Shown one piece after another: positions 17,556 to 27,261 of a DNA stretch of 64,000 nt. A program made the translations under genes and the position numbers. The notes under the pieces were generated by a model. That model saw only the letters and a list, made by a program, of their open reading frames with translations. It searched no databases and had not been told where the DNA came from. Each line of letters opens with the position of its first letter. Positions within the stretch are counted from its first letter, which is position 1. Source of the DNA: Pseudonocardia autotrophica (GTDB lineage Bacteria > Actinomycetota > Actinomycetes > Mycobacteriales > Pseudonocardiaceae); the NCBI RefSeq assembly GCF_000717175.1, contig NZ_JNYD01000010.1, positions 62,001 to 126,000 of the forward strand. The letters are read 5' to 3'.

Positions 17556-19013
17556 ATGCTGGACACCCTGATCGTCGGCAGCGGGTTCGCCGGCCTGGGC
17601 GCCGCGGTGAAGCTGGACGAGGCGGGTCGCCGGGACCTCCTGATCCTGGAGAAGGGCGACACCCTCGGCGGCACCTGGCGGGACAACGTCTACCCGGGCT
17701 GCGCCTGCGACGTGGAGTCGCACCTCTACTCCTTCTCGTTCTTCCCGAACCCCGAGTGGACCCGCACCTTCGCGCGCCAGCCCGAGATCCGCGCCTACCT
17801 GGAGGCCACGGCCGACCGGTACCGGCTGCGCGACCGCATCCGGTTCGGCGTGCACGTGACCGGCGCGGAGTGGGACGGCAACGCCTGGGACGTCCGCACC
17901 AGCGACGGCGAGACCCTGCGCGCCCGCTACGTGCTCTTCGGCACCGGCGCGCTGCACGACCCCGCGATCCCCGAGATCGAGGGCCTCGACCGCTTCCGCG
18001 GCGCCGCCTTCCACTCCGCGCAGTGGGACCACGGGCACGACCTGGCCGGCAAGCGCGTCGCCGTGATCGGCACCGGGGCCAGCGCGATCCAGTTCGTGCC
18101 GGCGATCGCGCCGGAGGTCGGGCGGCTCACGCTCTTCCAGCGCACCGCCCCCTGGGTGCTGCCCAAGCCGGACCGCCCCATCCCGGAGCGCACCCGCCGG
18201 GCGTTCCGCCGGTTCCCCCTGCTGCAGCGGCTCCAGCGGCTCTCGCTGTACTGGCGGCACGAGGCGCTGGTGCTCGGCTTCCTGCACCCCACGGTCATGA
18301 AGGTGGTGCAGCGCCTCGGCCTCGCCTACCTGCACACGGTGTTCGCCGGCGACGCCGAGCTCCGCAAGAAGGTCACCCCGACCTTCACCATGGGCTGCAA
18401 GCGGATCCTGATGAGCAACGACTACTACCCGGCCCTGCGCCGGGACAACGTCGCCGTGGAGACCGACCGGATCGCGCGCGTGACCGAGACCGGTGTGATC
18501 ACGGTCGACGCCGCGGGCCGGGAGACCGAGCACGAGGTCGACACGATCATCTTCGGCACCGGCTTCAAGGTCGCCGACGGCCTGGCCCGGATGAACGTCA
18601 CCGGGCGGGACGGCGTCAAGCTGGCCGACGCCTGGGCGGAGGGTCCCGAGGCTCTGCTCGGCACCATGGTCGCGGGGTTCCCGAACCTGTTCACGATCGT
18701 CGGGCCCAACACCGGGCTCGGGCACAGCTCGATGGTGTTCATGGTCGAGTCGCAGCTGAACTACGTGCTCGACGCCATGCGGACCGTCGACCGGCACCGT
18801 GCCGTCGCGATCGACACGCGCAGCGAGTCGCAGGCCGAGTTCAACGCCGAGATCCAGCGCAGGCTGGGCAGGGCCGTGTGGGCCAAGGGCGGCTGCGCGA
18901 GCTGGTACCTCGACGAGCACGGCCGCAACCGCACACTGTGGCCCGGGTACACCTTCGACTTCCGCCGCCGCACGCGGAAGCTCGACCCCGGGCACCACGA
19001 ACTCGTCGCGTAG
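17556..19013 (+). CDS. flavin-dependent Baeyer-Villiger-type monooxygenase
   Basis: This 485-residue class B flavoprotein should use FAD and NADPH to insert oxygen next to a ketone. Seen: FAD-binding GSGFAGLGAA at residues 7-16 and GGTWRDNVYPGCACDVESHLYSFSF. The Baeyer-Villiger signature FRGAAFHSAQWDH is near residues 147-159, and the NADPH site GTGASAIQFVP near 172. The C-terminus has NRTLWPGYTFDFRRRTR, as in the actinobacterial cyclohexanone/ketone monooxygenase group. GGAGGGGAG precedes the ATG. The TetR gene and double operator upstream suggest induction by its ketone substrate, whose identity is not readable. Confidence 0.9.
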   Translation: MLDTLIVGSGFAGLGAAVKLDEAGRRDLLILEKGDTLGGTWRDNVYPGCACDVESHLYSFSFFPNPEWTRTFARQPEIRAYLEATADRYRLRDRIRFGVHVTGAEWDGNAWDVRTSDGETLRARYVLFGTGALHDPAIPEIEGLDRFRGAAFHSAQWDHGHDLAGKRVAVIGTGASAIQFVPAIAPEVGRLTLFQRTAPWVLPKPDRPIPERTRRAFRRFPLLQRLQRLSLYWRHEALVLGFLHPTVMKVVQRLGLAYLHTVFAGDAELRKKVTPTFTMGCKRILMSNDYYPALRRDNVAVETDRIARVTETGVITVDAAGRETEHEVDTIIFGTGFKVADGLARMNVTGRDGVKLADAWAEGPEALLGTMVAGFPNLFTIVGPNTGLGHSSMVFMVESQLNYVLDAMRTVDRHRAVAIDTRSESQAEFNAEIQRRLGRAVWAKGGCASWYLDEHGRNRTLWPGYTFDFRRRTRKLDPGHHELVA

Positions 19014-19057
19014 GCCCGCGGAGCGCGTCAGACCCGGCCTGAGTACCCTCCCGGGGT

Positions 19058-20005
19058 ATGCATTCCGCTGCCGTCTACGCGATCCCGATGACCACCCGGT
19101 TCCGTGGGATCACGGTGCGCGAGGGGATGCTCCTGCAGGGTCCCGCGGGCTGGGGCGAGTTCTGCGCCTTCCCCGAGTACGGCGACGCCGAGGCCGCGGC
19201 CTGGTTCGCCGCGGCACGTGAGGCGGCGGAGGAGGGCTGGCCGGAGCCGGTGCGCAACACCGTGCCCGTGAACTGCATCGTCCCGGCCGTGGGGCCGGAG
19301 CGGGCGGCGGAGATGGTGCGCGCCTCCGGCTGCGCCACGGCCAAGGTGAAGGTGGCCGACCACCCGGACTCCGCGCGGGAGGACCTCGAGCGGGTCGCCG
19401 CGGTCCGGGACGCGCTGGGGCCGGCCGGGCACGTCCGGGTCGACGCCAACGCCCGCTGGGACGTCGACACCGCCGTCCGCGAGATCCGTGCGCTCGACGC
19501 GGCGGCCGGTGGGCTGCAGTACGTCGAGCAGCCCTGCCCGTCGGTCGAGGAGCTGGCCGCGGTGCGCCGGCGTGTCGACGTCCGGATCGCGGCCGACGAG
19601 TCGATCCGGCGCGCCGAGGACCCGCTGCGGGTGGCGGTGGCCGGGGCGGCGGACGTCGCGATCCTCAAGTGCCTGCCGCTCGGCGGGGTGCGCCGGGCGC
19701 TGCGGGTCGCCGAGGCGTGCGGGCTGCCGTGCGTGGTGTCGTCGGCGCTGGAGTCGAGCGTCGGGCTGGCGGCGGAGATCGCGCTGGCCGCGGCGCTGCC
19801 CGAGCTCGAGTTCGCCTGCGGGCTCGGGACCGGGCGGCTCTTCACCACGGACGTCGTGCCCGACGCGGACCGGCTGATCCCGCGCGACGGGGTGCTGCCC
19901 GTGCTGCGCACCGCCCCCGAGCCGGTGCGCCGCGCCGAGGTCGCGGCCGGGCCCGAGCGGGAGGCCTGGTGGCGGGCCCGCGCCGAGCGGGTCGCCCTCC
20001 TGTGA
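19058..20005 (+). CDS. menC: o-succinylbenzoate synthase
   Basis: A 315-residue enolase-superfamily enzyme that dehydrates SHCHC to o-succinylbenzoate in menaquinone synthesis. Seen: the catalytic lysines K96/K98 in ATAKVKVA; metal ligands D129 (VDANARWD), E157 (YVEQPC) and D180 (AADES); and the second-side K204 (ILKCLP). The length and short capping domain match the actinobacterial MenC type. An N-acylamino-acid racemase is less likely at this length. No other men genes lie in the window. The gene starts 44 bp after the monooxygenase stop but need not be functionally linked. Confidence 0.88.
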   Translation: MHSAAVYAIPMTTRFRGITVREGMLLQGPAGWGEFCAFPEYGDAEAAAWFAAAREAAEEGWPEPVRNTVPVNCIVPAVGPERAAEMVRASGCATAKVKVADHPDSAREDLERVAAVRDALGPAGHVRVDANARWDVDTAVREIRALDAAAGGLQYVEQPCPSVEELAAVRRRVDVRIAADESIRRAEDPLRVAVAGAADVAILKCLPLGGVRRALRVAEACGLPCVVSSALESSVGLAAEIALAAALPELEFACGLGTGRLFTTDVVPDADRLIPRDGVLPVLRTAPEPVRRAEVAAGPEREAWWRARAERVALL

Positions 20006-20096
20006 GGACGCTCGTCCGCGCACGGCGGGGCACACCCGGACGTGTCGGCACCGGCGGGCGGCGGCCGGTGTCCCGCCGCTCTAGGCTGACCTCGTC

Positions 20097-21038
20097 ATGA
20101 GCGTCGTCGTGGTCGGGGCCGGGCTGTCGGGGGTGGCGTGCGCCCGCGAGGTCGCACGGGCGGGCCTGCCGGTGAAGGTCCTCGACCGCGCCCACACGGT
20201 CGGCGGCCGGATGGCCAGCTCGCCGCACGACGGGCGCCCGGTCGACATGGGCGCGGCCTACTTCACGGTGCGGGACCCGGAGTTCGCCGAGGTCGTCGCG
20301 GGCTGGCGCAGCGCAGGGCTCGCCCGGCCGTGGACCGCCGAGATGGCGGTGCTCGAGCACGGGGACCGGTCACGGTCGGCCGGGCCGATGCGCTGGGCGG
20401 CGCCGAAGGGGCTCCGCAGCCTCGTCGCCGCGCTCGCCGAGGACCTCGACGTCGAGCTGGACCACGAGGTCAAACGGGTCGAGGCGGGGCCACGGGTCGA
20501 CGGCGAGTCCGCCGACGTCGTCGTGCTCGCCATGCCGGACCCGCAGGCGCTGCGCGTGCTCGCCCCCGGCCTCGGCGCCGTCGCCCTCACCTCGGACCGC
20601 CCGTGGCGCCCGGTGCTCACGGTCGCCGCCTGCTTCCCCACCCGCGAGTGGCCGGAGCTCTCCGCCGCGTTCGTCAACGACCACCCCGTGCTCACCCTCG
20701 TCGCCGACGACGGCGCCCGGCGCGGCGACGGTGTCCCGGTCCTGGTGGCGCACACCACCTCCGCCGTCGCGCGGACCTACGACGCGGACCCGGCCGGCGC
20801 GGTCCCGACCGTGATCGAGGCCGTGCGCGAGCTGCTCGGACTGTCCGAGGAACCGGTGTGGACGGACGCGCACCGCTGGCGGTTCGCCGCCCCGGAGCTG
20901 GACCGGGCCGAGCCCTTCCACCTCGGCGACGACGGCATCGGGCTCGCCGGCGACGGCTGGGGCAGCTCGCGGATCGAGACGGCCTGGCGCTCCGGCACCC
21001 TGCTCGGCCGCGAGATCGTGAAGCGCCTGCAGCGCTGA
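20097..21038 (+). CDS. renalase-like FAD-dependent amine oxidase-family protein
   Basis: A 313-residue flavoprotein with an N-terminal Rossmann dinucleotide motif VVVVGAGLSGVACAREV, the second FAD contact VGGRMASSP, the MGAAYFTVRDPEF stretch typical of renalase-like proteins, and a C-terminal GDGWGSSRIETAWRSG that closes the FAD site. Bacterial renalases oxidise isomeric dihydronicotinamides; that role here is inferred. It precedes glcD-like and AMP-ligase genes on the same strand, 48 bp from the next start. Confidence 0.8.
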   Translation: MSVVVVGAGLSGVACAREVARAGLPVKVLDRAHTVGGRMASSPHDGRPVDMGAAYFTVRDPEFAEVVAGWRSAGLARPWTAEMAVLEHGDRSRSAGPMRWAAPKGLRSLVAALAEDLDVELDHEVKRVEAGPRVDGESADVVVLAMPDPQALRVLAPGLGAVALTSDRPWRPVLTVAACFPTREWPELSAAFVNDHPVLTLVADDGARRGDGVPVLVAHTTSAVARTYDADPAGAVPTVIEAVRELLGLSEEPVWTDAHRWRFAAPELDRAEPFHLGDDGIGLAGDGWGSSRIETAWRSGTLLGREIVKRLQR

Positions 21039-21086
21039 CCCGCTCTCGTTGGCGATCGCCGGGAGGCAGGACGTAGCGTCTGGGGA

Positions 21087-22568
21087 ATGAGCGAGACCCG
21101 GACCGCGACGCCGCAGACCCCCACCCCGGAGCGGCCCTTCGGCTGGGACCGCGGCACCTCGGCGGCCCGGATGGCGGAGCCGGGCGAGGCGGGCCGTGCG
21201 GTGCTCGCCGAGCTGGCCGCGGCGCTGCCCGCGGACCGGGTGCTCACCGACGCCGACACCGCCCGCCCCTACGTGCACGACGAGGCGGAGTGGGCGGAGT
21301 ACGGCGCCCCGCTCGCCGTCGTCCGGCCGCGGTCCACCGCGGAGGTCGCCGCGATCGTGCGGGCGGCGGCGCGCCACCGCGTCCCGGTCGTGCCGCGCGG
21401 GGCCGGCACGGGCCTGTCCGGCGGGGCCAACGCCGTCGACGGCGGGCTGGTCCTGTCGCTGGAGCGGATGCGTGACATCGTCGAGATCGACGCCGGGGAG
21501 CGGCTCGCCGTCGTCCAGCCCGGGGTGGTGAACGACGACCTGCGCGCGGCCGCCGCGAAGGAGGGCCTCTGGTACCCGCCGGACCCCGCGAGCGCGCCCT
21601 GGTCGACCATCGGCGGCAACGTCGCGACCAATGCGGGCGGGCTGTGCTGCGTGAAGTACGGCGTGACGCGCGACTACGTGCTCGCGCTGGAGATCGTCAC
21701 GGCGGCGGGCGAGATCGTGCGGGTCGGCCGGCGGACCGCGAAGGGCGTGGCCGGATACGACCTCGCCGGGCTGTTGGTGGGCTCGGAGGGCACCCTCGGC
21801 GTGATCACCGAGATCACCGTACGGCTCCGGCCGGCCCGGACCGCGCCGCCGCGCACCGTCGTCGGGTTCTTCGACACCCTCGCCGACTGCGGCGCCGCCG
21901 TGGCCGCGGTGACCGCCGCCGGCCTGCAGCCCGCGATCTTCGAGCTGGTCGACCGGCACTGCCTCAAGGCCGTCAACGACTGGAAGCACATGGGCCTGCC
22001 CGAGGACGCCGCCGCGCTCCTGCTGGCCCAGACCGACCTGCCCGAGCCCGCCGCCACGGCCGAGGCCGACGGCATCCTCGCCGCGTTCGAGGCGAACGGC
22101 GCCCGCGACGCCCTGGTCTCGACCGACCCCGTCGAGGCCGACGCGCTGTTCGCCGCCCGCCGGCTCGCCTACCCGGCGTTCGAGCAGCGCGGCGACGCCC
22201 AGCTCACGGAGGACGTCTGCCTGCCCCGCAACCGGCTCGCCGAGATGCTGGAGCGGATCGAGGAGATCTCCGCCCGGCACGACACCTTCATCGGCACGGT
22301 CGCGCACGCCGGCGACGGCAACCTGCACCCGTTGATCATGGTGCCGCCGGGGGACCCGGAGGCGAAGGCGCGGGCCCAGCGGGCGTTCGACGAGATCGTC
22401 GACGCCGCGATCGACCTGGGCGGCACCGTGACCGGTGAGCACGGCGTCGGCCTGCTCAAGCGCGCCGGCATGCGCCGCGAGCTCGACCCGGGTTCGCTGG
22501 CGATGCAGGAGGCGATCAAGAAGGCGTTGGATCCGGACGGGATCCTGAACCCCGGCAAGGTGCTGTAG
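21087..22568 (+). CDS. FAD-linked D-2-hydroxyacid dehydrogenase (GlcD-like)
   Basis: This 493-residue VAO/PCMH flavoprotein should oxidise a D-2-hydroxy acid such as glycolate or D-lactate. Seen: VVPRGAGTGLSGGANAVDGG (pyrophosphate-binding loop), IGGNVATNAGGLCCVKYGVTRDYVLALE, KGVAGYDLAGLLVGSEGTLGVITEITV, and the C-terminal cap with FIGTVAHAGDGNLHPLI and GEHGVGLLKR containing the metal/substrate histidines. No GlcE or GlcF partner genes are present, so it may work as a stand-alone enzyme. It ends four bases before the AMP-ligase start, indicating translational coupling. Confidence 0.88.
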   Translation: MSETRTATPQTPTPERPFGWDRGTSAARMAEPGEAGRAVLAELAAALPADRVLTDADTARPYVHDEAEWAEYGAPLAVVRPRSTAEVAAIVRAAARHRVPVVPRGAGTGLSGGANAVDGGLVLSLERMRDIVEIDAGERLAVVQPGVVNDDLRAAAAKEGLWYPPDPASAPWSTIGGNVATNAGGLCCVKYGVTRDYVLALEIVTAAGEIVRVGRRTAKGVAGYDLAGLLVGSEGTLGVITEITVRLRPARTAPPRTVVGFFDTLADCGAAVAAVTAAGLQPAIFELVDRHCLKAVNDWKHMGLPEDAAALLLAQTDLPEPAATAEADGILAAFEANGARDALVSTDPVEADALFAARRLAYPAFEQRGDAQLTEDVCLPRNRLAEMLERIEEISARHDTFIGTVAHAGDGNLHPLIMVPPGDPEAKARAQRAFDEIVDAAIDLGGTVTGEHGVGLLKRAGMRRELDPGSLAMQEAIKKALDPDGILNPGKVL

Positions 22569-22572
22569 AACC

Positions 22573-24003
22573 ATGAACCGCTTGTTGCCCGCGCTCGCCG
22601 ACCCGACGGACGGGCCCGCCCTGCGCTTCCCCGACGGCGCCGTCACCTACCGCGAGCTCGCCGCCCTGGCCTCGGACCTGGGCGCCCGGGTCGCCGGTCG
22701 CTCCCGCATCGCCGTCTGGGCCACCCCGACCCTCGCCGCGGCCGCGGGCATCACGGCCGGGCTCCTGGCCGGCGTGCCGGTGGTGCCGGTGAACCCGAAG
22801 GCGGGGGAGCGGGAGCTCGCGCACATCGTCGCGAACTCCGCCCCCGAGGTGGTGCTGGTCGCGCCCGGCGTCGAGCTGCCCGCGGCGATCGCCGGGCTGC
22901 CGCGGATCGACGTCGACGTCGCCGCGCGGCCCGACCCGCAGCCGTTGCCCGCCGAGCCGCCCGCGGACGCCCCGGCGCTGGTCGTCTACACCTCGGGCAC
23001 GACCGGCCCGCCCAAGGGCGCGGTGCTCTCCCGCGGGGCGGTCGCCGCCGACCTCGACGCCCTGGCCGACGCCTGGGCCTGGACCGGCGCCGACCGGCTC
23101 GCCCACGCGCTGCCGATCTTCCACGTGCACGGGCTGGTCCTGGGCACGATCGGCCCGCTGCGCCGCGGCGGCTCGCTGCACCACCTCGGCGCGATCGACG
23201 GGCGGAAGCTCGCCGCCGCCGTCGCCGACGGCGCGACGATGGTGTTCGGCGTCCCCACGCACTACCACCGGCTGGCCGCGGACTTCGAGGCCGACCCGGA
23301 CACCGCACGGACGGTCGGCGGCGCCCGGCTGCTGATCTCCGGCTCGGCCGCGCTCACCGCCGTCGACCACGCCCGGATCGAGAAGGCGACGGGGCTCGCG
23401 GTCCGGGAGCGCTACGGGCTCACCGAGACGTTGATCCTCACCGCCGCGCGCGCGGACGAGGAGCCCGAGGTCGGCACGGTCGGCCGGCCGCTGGCGAACA
23501 CCGAGGTGCGGCTGGCGCCACTGCCCGCCGTGGACGGCGAGCAGCCCGACGAGGGGTTGGGGGCCGTCGAGGTCCGCGGGCCCCAGCTGTTCTCCGGCTA
23601 CCTCGACCTGCCCGAGGCCACGGCCGCCTCCCGCACGGACGACGGCTGGTTCCGCACCGGCGACATCGGCCGCTGGACGGAGTCGGGGCTGCTCGCCCTG
23701 GTCGGCCGGCAGGCCACGGACCTGATCAAGTCCGGCGGCTACAAGATCGGCGCCGGGGAGATCGAGAACGCGCTGCTCGAGCACCCCGCGGTGGCCGAGG
23801 TCGCCGTCGTCGGGGTGCCGGACCCGGACCTGGGGGAGAAGATCGTCGCGCACGTCGTGCCGGCGGGCGAGGCACCCGAGGCGCGGGAGCTCGTCGACCA
23901 CGTGGCCGCCCTGCTGTCCCCGCACAAGCGGCCGCGCGAGGTCCGGTTCGTGGAGTCGCTGCCGCGCAACGCGATGGGGAAGGTGCAGAAGAAGCTCCTG
24001 TGA
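22573..24003 (+). CDS. AMP-dependent acyl-CoA synthetase, short form
   Basis: This 476-residue ANL ligase has VVYTSGTTGPPKGAVL (A3), LPIFHVHGLVLGTIG, a RERYGLTET (A5) motif, WFRTGDIGRW (A7), ATDLIKSGGYKIGAGEIE (A8) and PRNAMGKVQKKLL (A10 Lys). The arrangement is like malonyl-CoA/fatty-acyl-CoA synthetases. The start is four bases after the GlcD-like stop, so the two are coupled and may act in one catabolic route; the acid substrate is not known. Confidence 0.87.
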   Translation: MNRLLPALADPTDGPALRFPDGAVTYRELAALASDLGARVAGRSRIAVWATPTLAAAAGITAGLLAGVPVVPVNPKAGERELAHIVANSAPEVVLVAPGVELPAAIAGLPRIDVDVAARPDPQPLPAEPPADAPALVVYTSGTTGPPKGAVLSRGAVAADLDALADAWAWTGADRLAHALPIFHVHGLVLGTIGPLRRGGSLHHLGAIDGRKLAAAVADGATMVFGVPTHYHRLAADFEADPDTARTVGGARLLISGSAALTAVDHARIEKATGLAVRERYGLTETLILTAARADEEPEVGTVGRPLANTEVRLAPLPAVDGEQPDEGLGAVEVRGPQLFSGYLDLPEATAASRTDDGWFRTGDIGRWTESGLLALVGRQATDLIKSGGYKIGAGEIENALLEHPAVAEVAVVGVPDPDLGEKIVAHVVPAGEAPEARELVDHVAALLSPHKRPREVRFVESLPRNAMGKVQKKLL

Positions 24004-24068
24004 GCGCACCGTGACGATTCGGGCGGCGATCATGGTTGTGGATCACCCGGATCGGGCATCCTGCTCCC

Positions 24069-25633
24069 ATGGCTACCGGCACCCCGACGACCAGGACAAT
24101 CAGGACGACCGACACCGACCGGCCGACGGCCAGCTACCGCGGGCCCGCCGCGGCGGGCGCCCCGAACCTCACCGGGGTCGAGGGGGTGCGCTCGACCGTC
24201 GCCGGGGACCCGGTGGTGCTCGAGTTCGAACGGTACGACTCGCCTGACCTGCGCCTGGCGACCTCCGGCATCGTCCTCGCGATCCACCGCACGGACGACC
24301 CGGCGCACCCCGAGGCGTACTGGCGCCTCGACCTGCCCGACGCCGTCGAGGGCGAGCAGCTGCGCATCCCGGTCGCGCCGCCGGAGGTCGAGGGCCTCGA
24401 CCCGGAGGTGCCCGCCGAGCTGCGCGAGCTGGTGCAGGGCGTGCTCCGCGGCGCGGACATCGGGCCCGTCGGCCGGATCCGCCGCGTCCGCACCGTCGAC
24501 TCGCTGCGCGACGGCCGGCGCCGCGAGATCGCCGAGATCCGGCGGGACGAGGTGCAGCTCGCCACCTTCGGCGACGCCACCACGCTGGAGAACTGGACCG
24601 AGGACGCGGTGACGATCTCGGGCGGCCCGGTCGGGCTGCTCGACGTGCTGGCCGAGCGGCTGGCCCAGACCGGCGCCGCCCCCGCGGAGGCGACCGCCGA
24701 GGCCGAGCTCGACCGGCTGCTGCGCGAGGCCGCCCCGCCGCCCCCGGCCCGCTGGAAGGGCAAGAAGGGCGCCGCCGCCACCGGCGTCCTCGGCTACCTC
24801 GCCGAGCACGCGGACCGGCTCGCCGCCGAGGACCTGCGGGCCCGCCGGGACGAGGAGGACGCCGTCCACCAGCTGCGGGTCGCCGCCCGCCGGATGCGCA
24901 GCGCCCTGCAGGCCTTCGCCCCGGTCTTCGACGGCCCCCGCGCCGAGGCGCTGATCGAGGAGCTGCGCTGGCTCGGCCGCGCCCTCGCCCCCGCCCGCGA
25001 CCTGGAGGTCCAGGAGGAGCTGATCACCGAGTCGCTGCGGGCGCTGCCGCCGGAGCTGGTGCTCGGCCCGGTGCAGGCGCAGGTCACCCGGCACTTCGCG
25101 CGCTCGGGCGCGGAGGCCAAGGCCGCCGCGGTCGCCGCGCTCGACAGCGAGCGCTACGCGGCCCTGCGCGGCGCGATCGAGCGCTTCCTGCAGGACCCGC
25201 CGCTGGCGTCGGCGGCCGGGTCGAAGAAGGCGGGCAAGAAGCTGCTGCCGGCGGCGCTGAAGAAGGCGGACAAGCGGTTCGACAAGCGGGTCGCCGCCGC
25301 GCTCGACGCCCTGGCCGCGGGCGAGGACTCGGACACCGCGATCCACGACGCCCGCAAGGCCGGCAAGCGGCTGCGCTACGCCACGGAGCTGGCCGGCACC
25401 CCCGAGCAGGCCAAGAAGCTCAAGGCGATCACCAAGGCGCTCGGCGAGCACCAGGACGTCGTCGTCGAGCGGCAGCTGCTGCGCGAGCTGGGCGCCCAGG
25501 CGTACTCCGAGGGCGAGAACGGCTTCACCTTCGGCATCCTCTACGGCCGTGCGCAGGCGGAGGCGGAGCGGGTCGAGGCGCAGCTGCCGCAGCTGCGGCG
25601 GGGGGGAGTCCGCTGCCAGAATCGGCGGCGTGA
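24069..25633 (+). CDS. CHAD-domain protein with frameshifted 3' end
   Basis: The N-terminal half resembles a divergent CYTH-type domain. From about residue 245 comes a CHAD helical domain: EEDAVHQLRVAARRMRSALQAFAPVF, a Lys-rich middle, and AIHDARKAGKRLRYATELAG. The conserved His/Arg pairs bind polyphosphate in known CHAD proteins. In the sequence as given the frame has no stop and runs on to 27107 through the PHP gene. Around residue 513 there is a run of seven G (25600-25606). One extra G would bring TGA at 25631-25633 into frame, overlapping the PHP start as GTGA. I therefore end the gene there. A real deletion or a base-calling error are both possible. Confidence 0.75.
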
Positions 25634-26649
25634 GCGACGCACGGGACCCGGTGGGCGACCTCCGGCGGATCGCGTTCCTGCTGGAGCGCGCGCACGAGTC
25701 GACCTACCGGGTCCGCGCCTTCCGCACCGCGGCCGCGGCGCTGCGCGGCAAGGACGTCGAGCAGCTCGCCGCGCTCGAGCGGTCGGGGGAGCTGCGGAAG
25801 CTCAAGGGGGTCGGCGACGTCACCGCCCGGTGCGTCGCCGAGTCCCTGCGCGGCGAGGTACCGGTCTACCTGCGGCGGCTGGAGGCCACCGAGGGCGTCG
25901 AGCTGGACACGGCGGCCGCCGACCTGCGGGAGGCGCTGCGCGGCGACTGCCACAGCCACACCGACCAGTCGGACGGGGGCTCCCCGCTGTGGGAGATGGT
26001 CGAGACCGCGATCACCCTCGGGCACGACTACCTCGTCGTCACGGACCACTCGCCACGGCTCACCGTGGCGAACGGGCTGTCCCCGGAGCGGCTGCGGCGC
26101 CAGCTGGAGCAGATCGCGGAGCTCAACGCCGGGCTCTCGGGGTTCCGGGTGCTCACCGGGATCGAGGTCGACATCCTCGAGGACGGCGCGCTCGACCAGG
26201 AGGAGGACCTGCTGGCCGAGCTCGACGTCGTGGTCGCGAGCGTGCACTCCAAGCTGCGGATGCCGCGGGACGAGATGACCGAGCGGATGCTCACCGCCGT
26301 CGCGAACCCGTACGTCGACGTCCTGGGCCACTGCACCGGCCGGATGGTCACCGGGAACCGCAAGCGCCCCGAGTCCGAGTTCGACGCCGACGCGGTGTTC
26401 GCCGCCTGCGCCGAGCACGGCGTGGCCGTCGAGATCAACTCCCGGCCGGAGCGCCTGGACCCGCCGAAGCGGTTGCTGCGGCTCGCGGTCGAGGCGGGCT
26501 GCGAGTTCACCGTCGACACGGACGCGCACGCGCCTGGCCAGCTCGACTGGCTCGACTACGGCTGCACCCGGGCGGTGCAGTGCGGGGTGCCGACCGAGAA
26601 GATCCGCAACACCTGGGAGCTGCAGGACCTGCTCGCGGTCCGCGCCTGA
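25630..26649 (+). CDS. PHP-domain phosphoesterase with N-terminal helix-hairpin-helix (PolX-C-like)
   Basis: A 339-residue protein. Residues 1-75 hold helix-hairpin-helix sequence (RKLKGVGDVTARCVAESL) like the DNA-binding part of family X polymerases. The rest is a PHP domain with metal ligands DCHSHTDQSDG, VTDHSP, TGIEVDI, VASVHSK, LGHCTG and VDTDAHAPGQ. It therefore looks like the C-terminal part of bacterial PolX without the polymerase, and could be a DNA-end phosphatase or exonuclease. The GTG at 25630 overlaps the expected CHAD stop. A histidinol-phosphatase role is less likely given the DNA-binding module. Confidence 0.85.
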   Translation: MSDARDPVGDLRRIAFLLERAHESTYRVRAFRTAAAALRGKDVEQLAALERSGELRKLKGVGDVTARCVAESLRGEVPVYLRRLEATEGVELDTAAADLREALRGDCHSHTDQSDGGSPLWEMVETAITLGHDYLVVTDHSPRLTVANGLSPERLRRQLEQIAELNAGLSGFRVLTGIEVDILEDGALDQEEDLLAELDVVVASVHSKLRMPRDEMTERMLTAVANPYVDVLGHCTGRMVTGNRKRPESEFDADAVFAACAEHGVAVEINSRPERLDPPKRLLRLAVEAGCEFTVDTDAHAPGQLDWLDYGCTRAVQCGVPTEKIRNTWELQDLLAVRA

Positions 26650-26661
26650 CCCGGCCCCGGC

Positions 26662-27063
26662 TCAGCCGGGATCGGCCAGCTCGAAGTCGGCGAAGTCGAA
26701 GCCGGGGGAGACCACGCAGGACACGAGCGCCGGCTCGGTCCCGAGCAGCCGCGCGGACTGCCACGCACCTGCCGGGACGAGCTGCTGCGGGGCGTGCGCC
26801 TGCAACGTCCAGGAGGCCCCGGCCTCGGGCTGCTGCCCGATCCGGAGGTCGACGGCCGAGCCCGAGTGCCACAGCCAGAGCTCGCTCGAGCGCACCCGGT
26901 GCCACCGTGACTCCCCGTCGAGCAGGTACAGGATCGCCGTGGCCGTCGGTCGCGGACCGTGGTCGGTCTCGACGGTCACCGGTGAGGTCCAGGTGCGGCG
27001 GTACCAGCCGCCCTCCGGGTGGGGAGCCAGGTCGAGGGTGGTGGCGAGGGCGGGAGGCGACAC
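26662..27063 (-). CDS. cupin-like protein of the DUF985 family
   Basis: A 133-residue single-domain protein with the DUF985 landmarks: LDLAPHPEGGWYRRTW at the start, TAILYLLDGESRWHRVRSSELWLWHSG in the middle and VSPGFDFADFELAD at the end. The fold is a double-stranded beta-helix; the His residues in HRV and WHSG could bind metal or sugar nucleotide. Function is unproven. It is convergent with the PHP gene, 12 bp apart, and lies within the false extension of the CHAD frame. Confidence 0.85.
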   Translation of the reverse strand: MSPPALATTLDLAPHPEGGWYRRTWTSPVTVETDHGPRPTATAILYLLDGESRWHRVRSSELWLWHSGSAVDLRIGQQPEAGASWTLQAHAPQQLVPAGAWQSARLLGTEPALVSCVVSPGFDFADFELADPG

Positions 27064-27261
27064 GGCTCGAGTCTCGCGGTCCCCGCCGGCCCTGTCACGT
27101 CCGGTGATCAGGAATTGTCACCTGCCGTGACGGATGTCGGGCCGCGGCCGTGGTGCGTGCACGAACGGGCGGTACCCGACCGGGTGGCAGGGCTCGCGTT
27201 GCTCACGATCTGCGGTGAAATGAGCACAGTTCTGATGCAGGAGTGACGAGAGGTGCTGGCG

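Noticed and set aside
25634..27107. C-terminal half of the unbroken CHAD frame as real protein
   Set aside because: It is the alternate frame of the well-supported PHP gene and antisense to the cupin gene, and its residues are Arg/Gly/Pro-rich shadow sequence.
27064..27261. Small plus-strand frame at 27019-27246 before the GH16 gene
   Set aside because: It starts inside the antisense cupin gene, lacks codon bias and ends at the GH16 ribosome-binding region.
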